From Coenobita brevimanus (Eukaryota; Arthropoda; Malacostraca; Decapoda; Coenobitidae): a stretch of 64,000 nt of DNA. The stretch spans positions 6,293,917-6,357,916 of the forward strand of contig CM064690.1 of assembly GCA_032717465.1 (NCBI GenBank), given 5' to 3'. Numbering within the stretch: position 1 is the first letter of the stretch; each line of letters opens with the position of its first letter. The notes under the pieces are model-generated. The model had not been told where the DNA came from. It searched no databases and saw nothing but the letters and a program-made list of their open reading frames with translations. Shown one piece after another: positions 21,200 through 32,990 of this stretch. A program made the translations under genes and the position numbers.

Positions 21200-23760
21200 A
21201 TTCCATCCATTTCTCCTTTCTCTGAAATCTCCATTCAAGGATATTTCAATGTTCACCACCACCTTTGGCTCTCCTCTCCTTTCACTGATCCACCTGGTGA
21301 ACATGCCTACACCTTTTCTATCCTTAATGATCTAGAGCAGCTTGTACAGCACCCTACCCGTATCCCTGATCGCCTTGGAGAGAGTTCCAACATACTTAAC
21401 CTCTTCCTTACAACTAATCCTTCTGCTTACACTGTTAATCTTTTCTCTCCTTTGGGCTCCTTCGATCACAACCTTATCACCTTAATCTGTCCTATCGCTT
21501 CGGTACGGCCTGCGGGCCCTCCAAAGAAACGTCGTCTGTGGCACTTTGGAGCTGCGGACTGGGAGGCCCTCAGGCAGTACTTCTTTGATTTTGCAGGGAA
21601 TGATTATTGTTTCCGTGGCCGGGAGCCATCTGGGTATGCCTTGCGCATTACAGAGGTTATTCTTTCGGGCATGGAAGCATACATTCCTTTCTCATATCCT
21701 TTGGCTAATGCACGAAAGCCCTGGTTTAATCACGCTTGTTCTAATGTCTCTGCAACAAGGAGAGGGCCTACAAAAGGTACCGGAGCCAACCCAACCCTGA
21801 ATCATATCTTTTATATGTTTCTGCCCGGAATCTTGCTAAGTCTGTTCTTCGCTCTGCTAAAAATAATTTCATCCGTACTAAGTGCTCTCAACTCTCTAAC
21901 TCGAATTCTTCCCGCTCATTCTGGCACCTTGCCAAAAACCTTTCTAACAACTTTACCTCATCATCCTTCCCTCCTCTTTTCTACTCTGATGGCTCTGTAG
22001 CGCTTTCTTCTACTGATAAAGCAGATCTCTTCGCTCAGACTTTCTCCTCCAATTCCACCTTAGACGATTCCAGTGCTGTTCCTCCATCACTTCCCCCCTC
22101 TGACTTCTTCATGGCTGACATTAAAATTTCTTCAGCTGATGTATTTTCTGCTGTCACAGGCCTCAATACTAATAAGGCATATGGGCCTGATGGAGTCCCT
22201 CCTGTTGTTCTCAAGAACTGTGCTTCTGTGCTTACACCCTGCCTAGGCAAACTCTTTCGCCTTTGTCTGTCAACTTGTACCTTTCCTTCTTGCTGGAAGT
22301 TTGCTCTCATTCAGCCAGTCCCAAAGAAGGATGACCATTCCCAACCCTCTAACTATCGTCCAATTGCTTTAACATCCTGTATCTCAAAAGTTTTCGAGTC
22401 TGTTCTTAATAGAAAAATTTTAAAGCATCTTTCCTTTCACAACCTTCTTTCTGATCGTCAGTATGGGTTCCGTCAGGGACGCTCCACCGGCGATCTTCTC
22501 ACCTACCTTTCAGACTCCTGGTCATCCTCCTTTCGGGACTCTGGCGAAAGCTTTGCCATTGCACTTGACATCTCTAAGGCTTTTGATCGAGTCTGTCATA
22601 AATCTTTAATTTCCAAACTGCCCTCTTACGGTTTCTATCCTTCTATCTGTGCCTTCATCTCTAGCTTCCTTTCTGGTCGTTCTATAGCCGCTGTTGTAGA
22701 CGGCCATCGTTCTTCTAGATCTATTAACAGTGGTGTTCCTCAGGGCTCTGTCCTATCACCAACTCTCTTCCCTTTATTCATCAATGACCTTCTAAGCTGT
22801 ACATCTAACCCTATCCACTCATATGCTGATGACTCCACCCTTCACCTTTCCATTCGATTCCCGCAAAGTCCATCTCAGCAGTTACTTCAACAAACAAGGG
22901 ATGAGGCTATGGCACACCTAATGTCTGACTTGGCTCATATCTCTAACTGGGGTAAAAATAATCTTGTTGTTTTTAATGCATCAAAGACTCAGTTTTTGCA
23001 CCTATCGACCCGACAAAATCTTCCACAGGTATACCCACTAATGTTTGATAATATTCAGCTTAATCCTGCATCATCCTTGAACATGCTTGGGGTTTCATTT
23101 ACTCGGGACTTGTCTTGGAAAGATCATATTACATCACTTGTAAAATCTGCTTCCAAGAAATTGGGTGTGCTAAGCCGACTCCGTTCCTTCTTTACCCCTG
23201 CACAATTGTTGACTCTATACAGGGGTTTTATCCGCCCCTGTGTAGAGTACAACTCTCATGTGTGGGGAGGCTCCCCACATACAGCTCTTCTCAATAGTGT
23301 GGAGTCAAAGGCTTTTCGCCTCATTAACTCTCTTCCTCTTACTGACTCCCTTCAACCTTTGTCTCTTCGCCGCACTGTTGCATCTTTATCTCTTTTCTAT
23401 CGCTACTTCAATGGTCATCGCTTCTCTGAACTGTCTACATGCATTCCTCCATCCCTACGACAGGCGCGTAGCACCCGTCTAGCAGCAAACTTTCATCCCT
23501 TTTCTCTCCAACTCTCTAATGCAAGAGTTGACCGCTACTCCCAGTCCTTCATTTATGCAACAGGTCAACTCTGGAACTGTCTCCCTCTGTCTGTATTTCC
23601 TACTTCCTATGATCTCCAGTTTTTCAAACGCAGTGTGTCCAGGCATCTGGAAATGATCGGATCTTGAATTTGGCTCTCTCTTATATTTTGTTTTTCTTGG
23701 AAGGAATAGTTTTGCAGGCTCGTTGCCTTTGGTTCATTCTTCCTCACATAAAAAAAAAAA
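21200..23760 (+). mobile_element. Jockey/CR1-like LINE copy 2, 5'-truncated
   Basis: Matches copy 1 from about position 1180 to its poly(A) tail (about 23749-23760). It starts within the endonuclease, typical of incomplete target-primed reverse transcription. Flanking sequence on both sides belongs to the ~90-bp satellite. Confidence 0.92.
21202..23667 (+). pseudogene. Endonuclease C-terminus and reverse transcriptase of LINE copy 2, broken
   Basis: The endonuclease tail is read from about 21210 to 21745, with DHNLITL at 21465; the GDFN motif is changed to GYFN. A one-base deletion near 21747 shifts the frame. The correct RT frame then runs uninterrupted through the 518-residue stretch from 22111 to the TGA at 23665, with [19 protein letters not shown] and YADD all intact, and keeps a Gln codon where copy 1 has TAG. 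A three-base deletion removes one Pro before the SGVPQG motif. This is the best-preserved RT domain in the window, but it lacks a complete endonuclease. Confidence 0.9.
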
Positions 23761-24089
23761 ATCTCCTGTGGCACTGAATGCATCGCAACACACCTCTCTA
23801 AGCGAGTTATTCACCATTAACCCTTGATATTCTGTTTTATGTTATCTACATTACTTCAGAACCGAAATAATTTGCCTTTGTAACACACGGGGGGACACAA
23901 GTATCTTACCAATGCCTGACGAATACATGGCGGAAAAATCGAAGCATCTGAAACACGCACTGGAAGAGATAGGGTTTTCACTGTACTGTATATCGCCAGT
24001 TGTAAATTTTCTTCAGACTGAATTGGGAAGATGGTTGTTTCTTTGACTTAACGAAAACGAGGGTCAAAAGTTGAAACACACATAATAAA
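23761..24089. other. No gene seen; one satellite unit at the left edge
   Basis: About 23765-23815 matches the ~90-bp repeat; the rest is unique and AT-rich. Confidence 0.6.
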
Positions 24090-24375
24090 TGGTTTAAGGA
24101 GAGGAGTTACGAATTCCCTAGAGCCAAGCAAAATACGATCTGGGTTCGATTTCAGCCGTGGCAAACATAATCTCTTGCAGCTTGTGATGTTTTCTTCCTT
24201 TTCGTTTTTCTTTTTATTTACTTAATTCATGCTGCTTCCAGCCGCTTTCCTTAACCTTCCGATAGACATTATGCTTAAGTGGTGACATGTGGAGGTGAAT
24301 GGTACGTAGAACTGTTGGGCCTAAAGGAAGGGACTCATAAGTCTATGCCCAGAGCTGTGATAAGATAAAACGAAA
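24090..24375 (+). mobile_element. Candidate SINE, family S3, copy 1
   Basis: A B-box-like CTGGGTTCGATTTC lies near 24150, and a 3' segment AAGTGGTGACATGTGGAGGTGAATGG...TGTTGGGCCT near 24278-24330 matches 34332-34395. The middle is poorly conserved, so its exact ends are uncertain. Confidence 0.55.
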
Positions 24376-24996
24376 AAAGAAAAGAAAAACCCAATCATTC
24401 TAGTTTCAAAATTCCAAAGCTGAAGAAAGTCGTCTGGAGATAGCAGGAAAACAGCAGAAGAGAACATGGTAATTTAACTCTGGGTTAATGAAGGCTCTAT
24501 TTAACCCCACCCGTAATGTAGGTGTATCTTAAGCTTAATTAAACATTGTCTGGGGAAAAGTTAGTATAATTTGCAGTGAACATTTATAGTGGATGGTGGT
24601 AGTAGCCTACTCGTAAGATTTACAATTTCCTGGTGAAGGCTGGGTTGAGCCATAACGTGAACAAGGTACAGCTTCGGGCCTCACAGTCTGAAGGTGCCTC
24701 TCAATCTATTTTTTGACCTTCATTTTTTAGTTATATAATTTAAGTATAAGATATATGTGAAAATTAATCTACTTTGCACAGACTTGTTATGCATGTTGGC
24801 GGCATTCTTCAGCTAATGCACAGCCTTGTTCTCAGTTAACCATTGCCAAATACCGCATCTACATCTTCTCCTTAGTTTTCTCCATCATTATGCCTAAATC
24901 CCACCCTGTTGCTAGCGTATGTTGGCAGCCACTGAGTTCATACCATTATATATTCAAACTATGACACAAATTTTAGAGTCGCACATTGTTGTATGT
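24376..24996. other. No gene seen
   Basis: Unique AT-rich sequence. A tRNA-like stretch around 24600-24690 is too weak to call. Confidence 0.6.
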
Positions 24997-25000
24997 GTTT

Positions 25001-25032
<32 letters not shown>

Positions 25033-25205
25033 ATTATAGTAGTAGTAGTAGTAGTAATAATAATAGTAATGGTTGTAGCAGTAGTAGTAATAATAATAGT
25101 AATGGTTGTAGCAGTAGTAGTTCTAATTTTATTATTAATAGCACAGCAGCAGTAGCAGCAGCAGCAACAGTAGTAGTAGTAGTAGTATTAATAATAGTGG
25201 TAGAA
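24997..25205. repeat. (TTA)n, (AGT)n, (AAT)n and (AGC)n trinucleotide cluster
   Basis: (TTA)n at about 25001-25038 passes into AGT, AAT and CAG units with a duplicated AATGGTTGTAGCAGTAGTAG block (25067 and 25102). Frames here are poly-residue artefacts. Confidence 0.92.
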
Positions 25206-25252
25206 GATGAAAGCGTCCACCATTCATTCACAGGATGCAGCACTACATTCAG

Positions 25253-25334
25253 GTGACTCTACACCCAGTGACAAGCAAAATGTTTTCGGGTGTCCCTGGA
25301 AGCCATTAAATACGTCGGTTAATATTCAGGTAAC
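25253..25334 (+). repeat. Hairpin element H, copy 2 (diverged)
   Basis: CTCTACACCCAGTGACAAGC, then a decayed palindrome and TACGTCGGTTAATATTCAGG align with the copies at 16489 and 27961. It again precedes an S2 SINE. Confidence 0.65.
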
Positions 25335-25339
25335 AAACT

Positions 25340-25460
25340 GATGACCTATTTGTACAGTGGGTTATGGTGCTGCAATTGCCTTTATCCCATTAGGGTTTAC
25401 GTCCGAGGTCTGGTTGGGGCTCACGCCTCACAATGCCGCTCAGGGTCGGGCAACCAGGCC
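25340..25460 (+). mobile_element. tRNA-derived SINE, family S2, copy 2
   Basis: TACAGTGGGTTATGG aligns with the A-box region of copy 1, TAGGGTTTACGTCC with the B-box region and GGTTGGGGCTCACGCCTCACAATGCC with its body. The body continues into the ~90-bp tandem repeat. Confidence 0.65.
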
Positions 25461-25800
25461 CTATCCTCTCAGTGAGTTTTACAAATCCCGCAACACTATT
25501 TCAACTGCAATTTGTTCATCACATCGGGCAACCGGGCACTATAGTCTAACAGTGGGGTTTGCATATTCCATAACACCTCCTCCTCAGCGATTTATTCTTC
25601 ATAATAATGTCGCTCAAGGTCAACCAGTCGGAAACTGTTGTCTTACAAGTGGCGTTTTCACATATCCTAACACTTTTTCTGAAGTGATTTATTCTCCACA
25701 TAATGCCACTCAAGGAGACACAGTTACTGTCGTGTTAGAACCGGCGTTTGAACATTTCGTGATTTTTTGTCCTCAGCTATTTATTCTTTACAGTGCACCT
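25430..25800. repeat. ~90-bp tandem satellite, about four units
   Basis: Units begin with AATGCCGCTCA-like sequence near 25433, 25615 and 25702, with a less clear one near 25525. Each ends with CAGCGATTTATTCTTCA or close variants. A 158-codon open frame (25357-25833) runs through the array, but it has no known motif and follows repeat units, so I do not call it a gene. Confidence 0.75.
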
Positions 25801-26170
25801 CTATATCCCGATGTACGTTATGATGCAACCTAAGGCAATATAAACACCATGCAAGAATGACTGAGGTATTATACGCAGACTTATTCGCTAAAGAAGAGAA
25901 GCTACAAACTCATCAGTACGACTTACAATACGACCTTAAGTGTCTCACCTTGAAATAACCCCGTCTGTTATGTTCTAGAGTCGGGTGTATTGGTCGTAAT
26001 CTAGCTTCGATCAAAATTTTGGAGATTTTACTCCCTGAACAATCTCCGAAGCCAACACTTCAATTTATATTTATGACTGAAAACTTAATGTTCAATTTTT
26101 CGTCCACTCTGACTCATAATAATTATTAATGGTTTTGATATGGGCTGTCTTATGATTAGGCCTATTGTTG
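25801..26170. other. No gene seen
   Basis: Unique AT-rich spacer between the satellite and the (TTA)n cluster. Confidence 0.6.
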
Positions 26171-26188
26171 TTGTTGTTATTATTATTA

Positions 26189-26233
<45 letters not shown>

Positions 26234-26431
26234 CTTTCGCATTTTCTAACAATAACTTTTTTTGACCATCAGTAACAAAACCAGTTTCTGAAATGCAGTC
26301 GCCAATTGACAACTATCGTAAAATTAATGTTTGTGCATGGATGTGAAATCTGATATTCTTTTTATGCATTTCTAAATATTCTCTGATCATTTACTTGGCA
26401 TAAACGAGACGAGCTTTAATCTTTACCCTAA

Positions 26432-26470
<39 letters not shown>

Positions 26471-26554
26471 GGTGAGGGTGGTGCGGGTATTATTATTATT
26501 ATTATTATTGGTGGTGGTTGTGGTGGTGGTGTATTATTATTAATATTGGTGTAG

Positions 26555-26590
<36 letters not shown>

Positions 26591-26697
26591 CTGTGGGTGT
26601 CATTATTATTATTATTATTACCTCTTTTATCATAACACGACAATGGTTTTATCGCACTTCTGATTGCGATAGCGATTCGAGCATTATGTTTCACCTG

Positions 26698-26766
<69 letters not shown>

Positions 26767-26770
26767 CAAA
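26171..26770. repeat. (TTA)n cluster and (TG)n microsatellite
   Basis: (TTA)n at about 26173-26231, 26431-26470, 26489-26508, 26555-26587 and 26602-26621 with GGT spacers, then perfect (TG)n at about 26699-26764. The 26240-26430 spacer shows nothing. Confidence 0.92.
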
Positions 26771-26774
26771 AAAA

Positions 26775-27600
26775 AATGTTTTTATCCAAATTTAACCAAA
26801 CCTGGCGAAAAGGTTTAATGTTAGGCAATACACCAATGAAAGTCAGCTTTAATAGTTTTGATCTGATTTAGACTAACCTTGGTAGAAGGGTTGAGGGTAA
26901 GGCAAGAACGAAGAGAGTCCAACTTGAAGAACTACAGGTCCGGTCACAGGGCAAGATCAAAGGTCGACTTGTGTGTGTTTGTAGGCAGGCAAAATGACTA
27001 AAGCAGTGCTGATCTGATCTGAGCCAAATTTAGTGGAAGGGTTGAAGGTCAGACAAAGGACTGACGCATTATTTTTAAGGTTAGAGGTTAAGATCATACA
27101 GCCAGGTCAAAATATAACGTTTTTAATCGGAATTAGACAAAAGGTTGATGTAAAGTTTTATGATAAGGATAAAGGGATTCAATTTTCCGAGAAATTAGAC
27201 AGATTTCAAAGTCACAGGAAGAGATCAGAGCTCAAGATCAAATGATTTTAATAAAAATTTTGTTCCCTTTTAGTCCTTATTGTAGGACTGAGGGTAAGCC
27301 AAGAACGAAGGGGGTTGACTCTTAGAACAGTTTGTAAGAGGAGAAGGTTATACGTCATGACAACTCAGTTTTGATTCGATTTAGACTAAAGTTGGTAAAA
27401 GGATTCATTGTAAGACAAGAATGACTGATCAACTTAACAACAATTGGTATAAGATCAAGGTCACAGTTCAGAGGCAAATATTCTGTCCTTAGACCAATGG
27501 GGTTGTACTTTATGAGTGCTTATTGTTATTGTCATGACTGATTTTATTCAGCTTTAGAGACATTTTTCCAACTGAGGGGATTTGATATAGTAAACGCCCT
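26775..27600. repeat. Degenerate tandem repeat, period roughly 110-175
   Basis: A phrase like GATTTAGACTAACCTTGGTAGAAGGGTT recurs in decayed form near 26860, 27012, 27125, 27370 and 27545, with GGTCAGACAAAG/GGTAAGGCAAGAACGAAG and AAGATCA/AGGTCA segments between. No coding signal. It may be an old satellite. Confidence 0.55.
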
Positions 27601-27797
27601 TTACTACTATAAGGCGTTCTCCTGACACAATAAAGAAAAATAGAGAGAAAGGGGGAAAAATCACTGGTTGTAACAAGATAATATAAAAAAAAACGCCGCC
27701 CTTTTACATAGAGTTACGACTCCAAGACATTTCATTAATCATTTGGAATTTTGGTGGATGATGTGGAAGCTGTGCGTAGCTGTACTTGCACTGTTTT

Positions 27798-27854
<57 letters not shown>

Positions 27855-27890
27855 TTCCACTGAATAGGAGGCACGTAAAAAAGGTTACCT

Positions 27891-27936
<46 letters not shown>

Positions 27937-27960
27937 TCAATATAGAATGATGCCATATGA
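27601..27960. repeat. (TC)n and (AC)n microsatellites
   Basis: (TC)n at about 27802-27850 and (AC)n at about 27893-27930 in otherwise unique sequence. Confidence 0.95.
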
Positions 27961-28039
27961 GCTCTACACTGAGTGACAAGCCAAATGGTTTCCTGTATCT
28001 AGGAAACCATTTACTACGCTGGGTGGTAACCATGTAACC
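27961..28039 (+). repeat. Hairpin element H, copy 3 (best palindrome)
   Basis: AAATGGTTTCCTGTA, a short loop, then TAGGAAACCATTT gives an 11-12 base stem. It is flanked by CTACACTGAGTGACAAGCC and TACTACGCTGGGTGGTAACC, which are conserved in the other copies. A LINE begins directly downstream. Confidence 0.88.
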
Positions 28040-28040
28040 G

Positions 28041-30215
28041 GGGTTTCTGGCAGGGTTGTGTCCCCCAGATTCCCCTATCCAAAATCACTTAATCATGGCA
28101 GTCGTTTCAGAGAGCCTTGGAAGGCCCAGTATCTGCCCAGGGCCCCAACCAAATGGGCAGACTCGCGTGGCCATGTGGAATGTGAGAGGTGTGAAAGAGG
28201 AGAGCAAGAGGGTGGAAGTGGTGAGTGTGTTCAAGAGTGCAAGGTATGCTGTGATGGCATAGTGTGAAACGAAGATGAAAGGGTGCGAAGTGGAGGAGTG
28301 GGAGGGTATGAAATGTGTAAGATCGGGAATAAGTGGGAGAGGAAGATGTAAGGAAGGAGTTGCTTTGTTGATGAATGTGTGGCAGAGTGGATTGAGAGAC
28401 TACAAATGTGTCAGCTCGAGGTGTATGTATGTCAAGTTCAAGTTTGAGAAAGTGAAAGTGGCAGTGATTGTAGCATATGCACCGTGTGAGGACAGGAGTG
28501 AAAGAAAGACAGGTTTTGGGATGAGCTGGGTGAAGTAGTGGGAGAAATGCCCAGGAGCTATAAAGTGATCGTGATGGGGGATATGAATGGAAGAGTAGGC
28601 GCTGGTCCTAAGGATGACATAATGGATTGTTATCGAGTGCCAGAAGAAAATGATAATGGGAATCGACTAAAGGATATGTATCAGGAGAGGAGGTTGTGCA
28701 TTTGTAATTCTTATTTCAAACACAAAGATGCACATAAATATACATGATATAGAGGAAACGGGGATCGTGTGGAAAGACTCCTGATTGATTACGTGCTCGT
28801 AGAGAGGTCGATGATGGGAATGGTTGCTGATACGAGGGCTGTGAGAAGACGATGTGGAGGTCTGTCAGATCATATGATCGTGGTATGCAAGATCAAGCTG
28901 AGAGGAGTGAGGTGGATCAAGAGAGAGAGGAGCAGTCAGGGAGAACTGAAAGTTGAGAAGCTGAGGATCAAAGAAATGGTAGATGATTACAGGACCAAAG
29001 TAGAGGACGAGTTAGAATCAGTGAACTGGAATGAATTGGATCTGGACAGCCTGTGGAATGCATATAGGGATTGCTTAGTTAGGAATGCTAAAGTGGTGTG
29101 TGATGTGGCAAGAGTATCAACAAAAAAGAAAGGTACTGCATGGTGGAATGAGGAGGTTGAGAGAGCAGTGGAGGAAAAGAGGAAGTGGCTAAAGTGGTTA
29201 CAGGATAGGGGTTCAGTTGAAATAAGAACTGAGTATATCGAGAGCAAGAAGCACGTAAAGAGACTAGTGAAGAGGAAAAAGAAGGTAAATGATGATCTGG
29301 GAGGAAAAATGAATGCGAACTACTCTGAAAATAGGAAGTTATTCTGGAAAGAGGTGCGGAAATGTGGAAGTGAAAACGGAAAGAAATGTGATTGTGTGAA
29401 GGATGCAGGTGGTAGGTTACTAACCCATGGAGATGAAGTAAGGACCAGATGGAAAGAATATTTTGAAAGCCTGATGAATGGGAATAGAGACAGCAGAGCG
29501 GCTGTAAACATGACTGGTTTTGGCGGTGTGCAGAGAAGAAATGCAGTGCCAGGAGACGTGACACTCGCACAGGTGAAGAGCGCTGTGAAACGGCTGAACA
29601 ATGGGAAAGCAGCTGGGGTTGATGAGGTGTAAGCAGAGATGCTTAAGTGTAGTGGAGAGAGTGGAATGAAGTGCTTGTTGGAGATATATAAGAAGGCGTG
29701 GATGAGTGAAACAGTGCCTGCAGAGTGGAAAAAGGGTGTGATTGTACCCCTGTACGGAAATAAAGGTGAGCGAAGTGAGTGCAAGAATTATCGTGGCATA
29801 AGTTTATTAAGTGTGGTGGGGAAGGTATATGGAAGAATTGTTGTAGAGAAAGGAAGAGAGATATCAGAAGTCCTAGTGAGCGATGAACAGGGTGGCTTTA
29901 GGAGTGGCAGAGGATGTGTGGATCAAGTTTTTGCAGTGAGACGGGTAGCAGAGAAGGCTTGTGAGAAGGACCATAAGGTGTTTATGGTATTCATGGATCT
30001 GGAAAAAGCATACGACAAAGTAGACAAAGAGGGATTGTGGAAAGGTTTGCGCATGTACGGTGTAGATGGTAAGCTGTTAGGTGCTGTCAAGAGTTTTTAT
30101 GATGGTAGCGAAGCATGTGTAAGGGTTAATGGGCATCTAAGTTAGTGGTTCACGATCGTTGTGGGCTTGCGACAAGGTTGTGTGATGTCCCCTTGATTGT
30201 TCAATATATATATGG
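28041..30215 (+). mobile_element. APE-type non-LTR retrotransposon, type L-C
   Basis: Endonuclease and most of an RT of the same general protein type as L-B. Homology stops shortly after RT motif B (CVMSP, then LFN), so the catalytic FADD block and C-terminus of this element are missing. What follows (30215-30424) is unrecognised and then a different LINE tail. Confidence 0.85.
28091..30205 (+). pseudogene. Endonuclease-reverse transcriptase of LINE L-C, broken
   Basis: MWNVRGVKEESKR near 28175 opens the endonuclease; VIVAYAPCED near 28463, MGDMNGRVG near 28574, IDYVLVER near 28780 and GLSDHMIV near 28860 follow. The linker to 29500 has a W-rich segment. The RT begins near 29570 with NNGKAAGVDEV, then RGISLLS, EQGGFRSGRG, FMDLEKAYDKV (motif A) and GLRQGCVMSP (motif B). 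In-frame stops: TAG after residues VMA (28259), TGA at about 28746 (Trp expected in KYTWYR), TAA at about 29630, TAG at about 30143, TGA at about 30194 (Trp expected) and TGA at about 30218. A frameshift lies near 28535. Heavily decayed. Confidence 0.87.
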
Positions 30216-30424
30216 ATTGACTCAGTCGGATACGCTGTGTGAAGCTGCAAAATGTGGTGAATGTTTTTGGCGTATCCTGTAGAGCCAGGATTCCCGGGGC
30301 TTGAATGATGAGTAAATGGAAGTGTTGTCTATTTAGATTGGGCAAGTTTGTGCTGTCTGGACATTGCTACTCCTCACCCTCCCCTTGGGTGGGAAAGGAG
30401 GTCCAGATGATGATGATATATATG
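30216..30424. other. Unrecognised segment between LINE pieces
   Basis: It contains a CACCCTCCCCTTGGGTGGG hairpin and a GATGATGATG run. It could be the 5' part of the next LINE fragment or a separate insertion. Confidence 0.4.
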
Positions 30425-30710
30425 TGATGAATATGTCAGACTGTCTCGCTGGAAATGGCTGGGCCACATATACAGAGAAGAAGGTAGTTTAATACAGGAT
30501 GTGCCAGAGTGGACTGCTAGAGGAAGAAGAGGTAGAGGCAGGCCGAGGGAAACCTGGATGAGGACAATGAAAAGAGAAACAGGAGAGGAGTGTTGGTGGG
30601 ACCTGAAGGAGATGGCAAGAGACAAATATTGGTGGAGAGAGTTCATCGAGGCCCTATGCATCCCGTGGGGTGCCACAGGAAATGATTTATTGATTGATTG
30701 ATATAATACA
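30425..30710 (+). mobile_element. LINE 3'-end fragment, type L-D
   Basis: One frame reads RWKWLGHIYREEG, then RGRRGRGRPRETW and ARDKYWWREFIEAL, the C-terminal tail typical of many CR1/L2-like reverse transcriptases. It ends at a stop near 30700 and a (TTGA)n-type tail. It is only about 85 codons and is 5'-truncated. It differs from L-B and L-C tails. Confidence 0.75.
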
Positions 30711-30714
30711 TGTT

Positions 30715-30782
<68 letters not shown>

Positions 30783-31180
30783 GTTTGTGCACTCTATGTA
30801 CAGTATATATCGTTAATACTTGAATAAATCGTACCTACACTCGTGAGTATATTTTCTCCTGGAATACAGCAGGCACAACCCTAAAAAAAAAAAATAATAA
30901 TAATAACAATCATGTAATAATAACAATACGCTTATTTCTTCCTTAATTCGTTCCGTTGCTTTGCATTATTTCATCTTTACCTCCATCTTTCATTTACTCA
31001 TTCCTTCATATATTCCCTCTCTCTTTCACTTTCTGCCATTCCTGTCTATCTCCCTTCCTTCCCTCTTCCCTTTCTCCCTCCCTCCTCCTTCCATTCTGCC
31101 TTCTTTCTTCCTCGCACACTCTCTCCCACATTCTTACCTTCCTTCCATCGCTCTGCCTTGTTAATACTTTGTTTTATACG
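30711..31180. repeat. (GT)n microsatellite and polypyrimidine tract
   Basis: Perfect (GT)n at about 30720-30780, an A-rich (AAT)n stretch near 30880-30930, and C/T-rich sequence at about 30955-31165. No gene. Confidence 0.9.
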
Positions 31181-31203
31181 GACAACCTTTCCGATAGTGC
31201 CGG

Positions 31204-31250
<47 letters not shown>

Positions 31251-31397
31251 ATTACAAAGATTAGAGGAGGAAATGAAGCTGAAGGAACGGTGCTTAGATA
31301 GTTTAAAAGATAGATAGGTAGATGGATAGATAAGTAAGCAGACATGGAGAGAAAGAAGGAACAATGCTTAAGCAGATAAATAGACAGACAGGTAAAC

Positions 31398-31456
<59 letters not shown>

Positions 31457-31721
31457 AAAATGAGTGTGGAACAATTATATTAAATAAATGTATAGATAAA
31501 TAAATAAAATGAAAACTCGTGAGAGAAAACTTAGCTTGTGCAAAAATGAAAGGGAGACTGTGCCAGAGAAAAAGAGCTTGTGAAAGGAGGAGAGTGAAAA
31601 TAAAAAGGTGTGAAAAAGAATGAGATAGTGAGTCAGTATGAATGAGAAAGGAGAACTGACAAGAGAAACAATGTGTACAGAAGGAACAAAAATTGAAGTG
31701 AAAAAAATAAACTAATTTATG

Positions 31722-31768
<47 letters not shown>

Positions 31769-31837
31769 GAAATGGGAAAATGAAAGATTGATAATTTGAA
31801 AGGACAGGGGTTTTTGTTAAAAAAGGAAAGTGTGAGG

Positions 31838-31889
<52 letters not shown>

Positions 31890-31897
31890 ATGACTGC

Positions 31898-31941
<44 letters not shown>

Positions 31942-32125
31942 ACAGTATATAAACTGCGAAAATAAGGGAAATTGGGAGATGTAAACAAGACTATGTGAAT
32001 AAACTTGAAAATGAGAAAAAAGAAAAGAAAAACCGAAAAATATAGAGAATCCAAGCTGATGAAAAACATTGCGTTTTTCCCCTCCATATTTGCAGAAAAG
32101 GTTCCTCATAAAGGTTCCGACTAGA
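31181..32125. repeat. Tandem duplication of ~0.85-0.89 kb, first copy
   Basis: Purine-rich block with AGGAACGGTGCTTA at 31283 (second copy at 32171) and AGGTTCCTCATAAAGGTTCC at 32098 (second copy at 32946). Contains (GA)n at about 31207-31246, 31400-31452, 31725-31762 and 31901-31937 and (AC)n at about 31840-31884. Minus-strand frames are Ser/Leu/Phe-rich artefacts. Confidence 0.88.
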
Positions 32126-32599
32126 GAGAGAGAGAGAGAATATATATAACAAAGAGGAGGAACTAAAGCAGTAGGAACGGTGCTTATAATAGATATATGG
32201 ATTTAAAGATAGGTACATAAGTGGACATACAAGTAAGCAGACAGACATGGAGAGAGAATGAATAATGCTTAAGTAGGTAAATAGACAGACAGGTAGACAT
32301 AGAAAGAGAGAGAGAGAGAGGGGGGGGTAAAAATGAGTGTGGAACAAAAATTTTAAATAAATGTATAGATAAATAAATATAATGAAAACTCGTGAAAGAA
32401 AACTTAGTGCAAAAGTGAGAGGGAGACTGTGCCAGAAAAAAACAACAACAACAGATTTTGAAAGGAGAATGAAAATAAAAAGAAAGTGTGAAAAAGAATA
32501 AGATAGTGAGTGAGTATGACTGAGAAAGAAGAGAACTGACAGGCGAAAAAATGTGTACCGAAGGAACAAAAATTGAAGTGAAATAAATAAATGTTTGAG

Positions 32600-32638
<39 letters not shown>

Positions 32639-32705
32639 ATATGGGAAATGTGAAATGAAAGTGATAATTTGAAAGGACAGAGGTAATGTTAAAAAAGGAA
32701 AGTGT

Positions 32706-32743
<38 letters not shown>

Positions 32744-32754
32744 ATGATTGCCTG

Positions 32755-32803
<49 letters not shown>

Positions 32804-32990
32804 CGAAAATAAGGGAAATTGGGTGACGTAAAAACAAGACTATGTGAAAAAAAATTGAAAATGAGATAAAAAAAAAAAACGAAAAATATAGAGAAACCAA
32901 GCTGACGAAAAACATTGCGTTTTTCCCCCTCCATATTTGCAGACAAGGTTCCTCATAAAGGTTCCGACGAGAGAGAGAGAGAGAGAGAGA
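32126..32990. repeat. Tandem duplication of ~0.85-0.89 kb, second copy
   Basis: Same order as the first copy with changed microsatellites: the internal (GA)n is largely replaced by (ACAG)n near 32600-32637, (AC)n is shorter (about 32707-32740) and a (TA)n of about 40 bases (32757-32797) replaces the second (GA)n. ACATTGCGTTTTTCC near the end is conserved. Confidence 0.88.

Noticed and set aside
25357..25833. 158-codon plus-strand open frame
   Set aside because: It runs through a SINE body and ~90-bp tandem units, has no known motif, and nothing upstream or downstream suggests a gene.
31368..32946. Long minus-strand frames (up to 247 codons) resembling multi-span membrane proteins
   Set aside because: They are antisense translations of (GA)n, (AC)n and purine-rich spacers and recur in both tandem copies at shifted frames.
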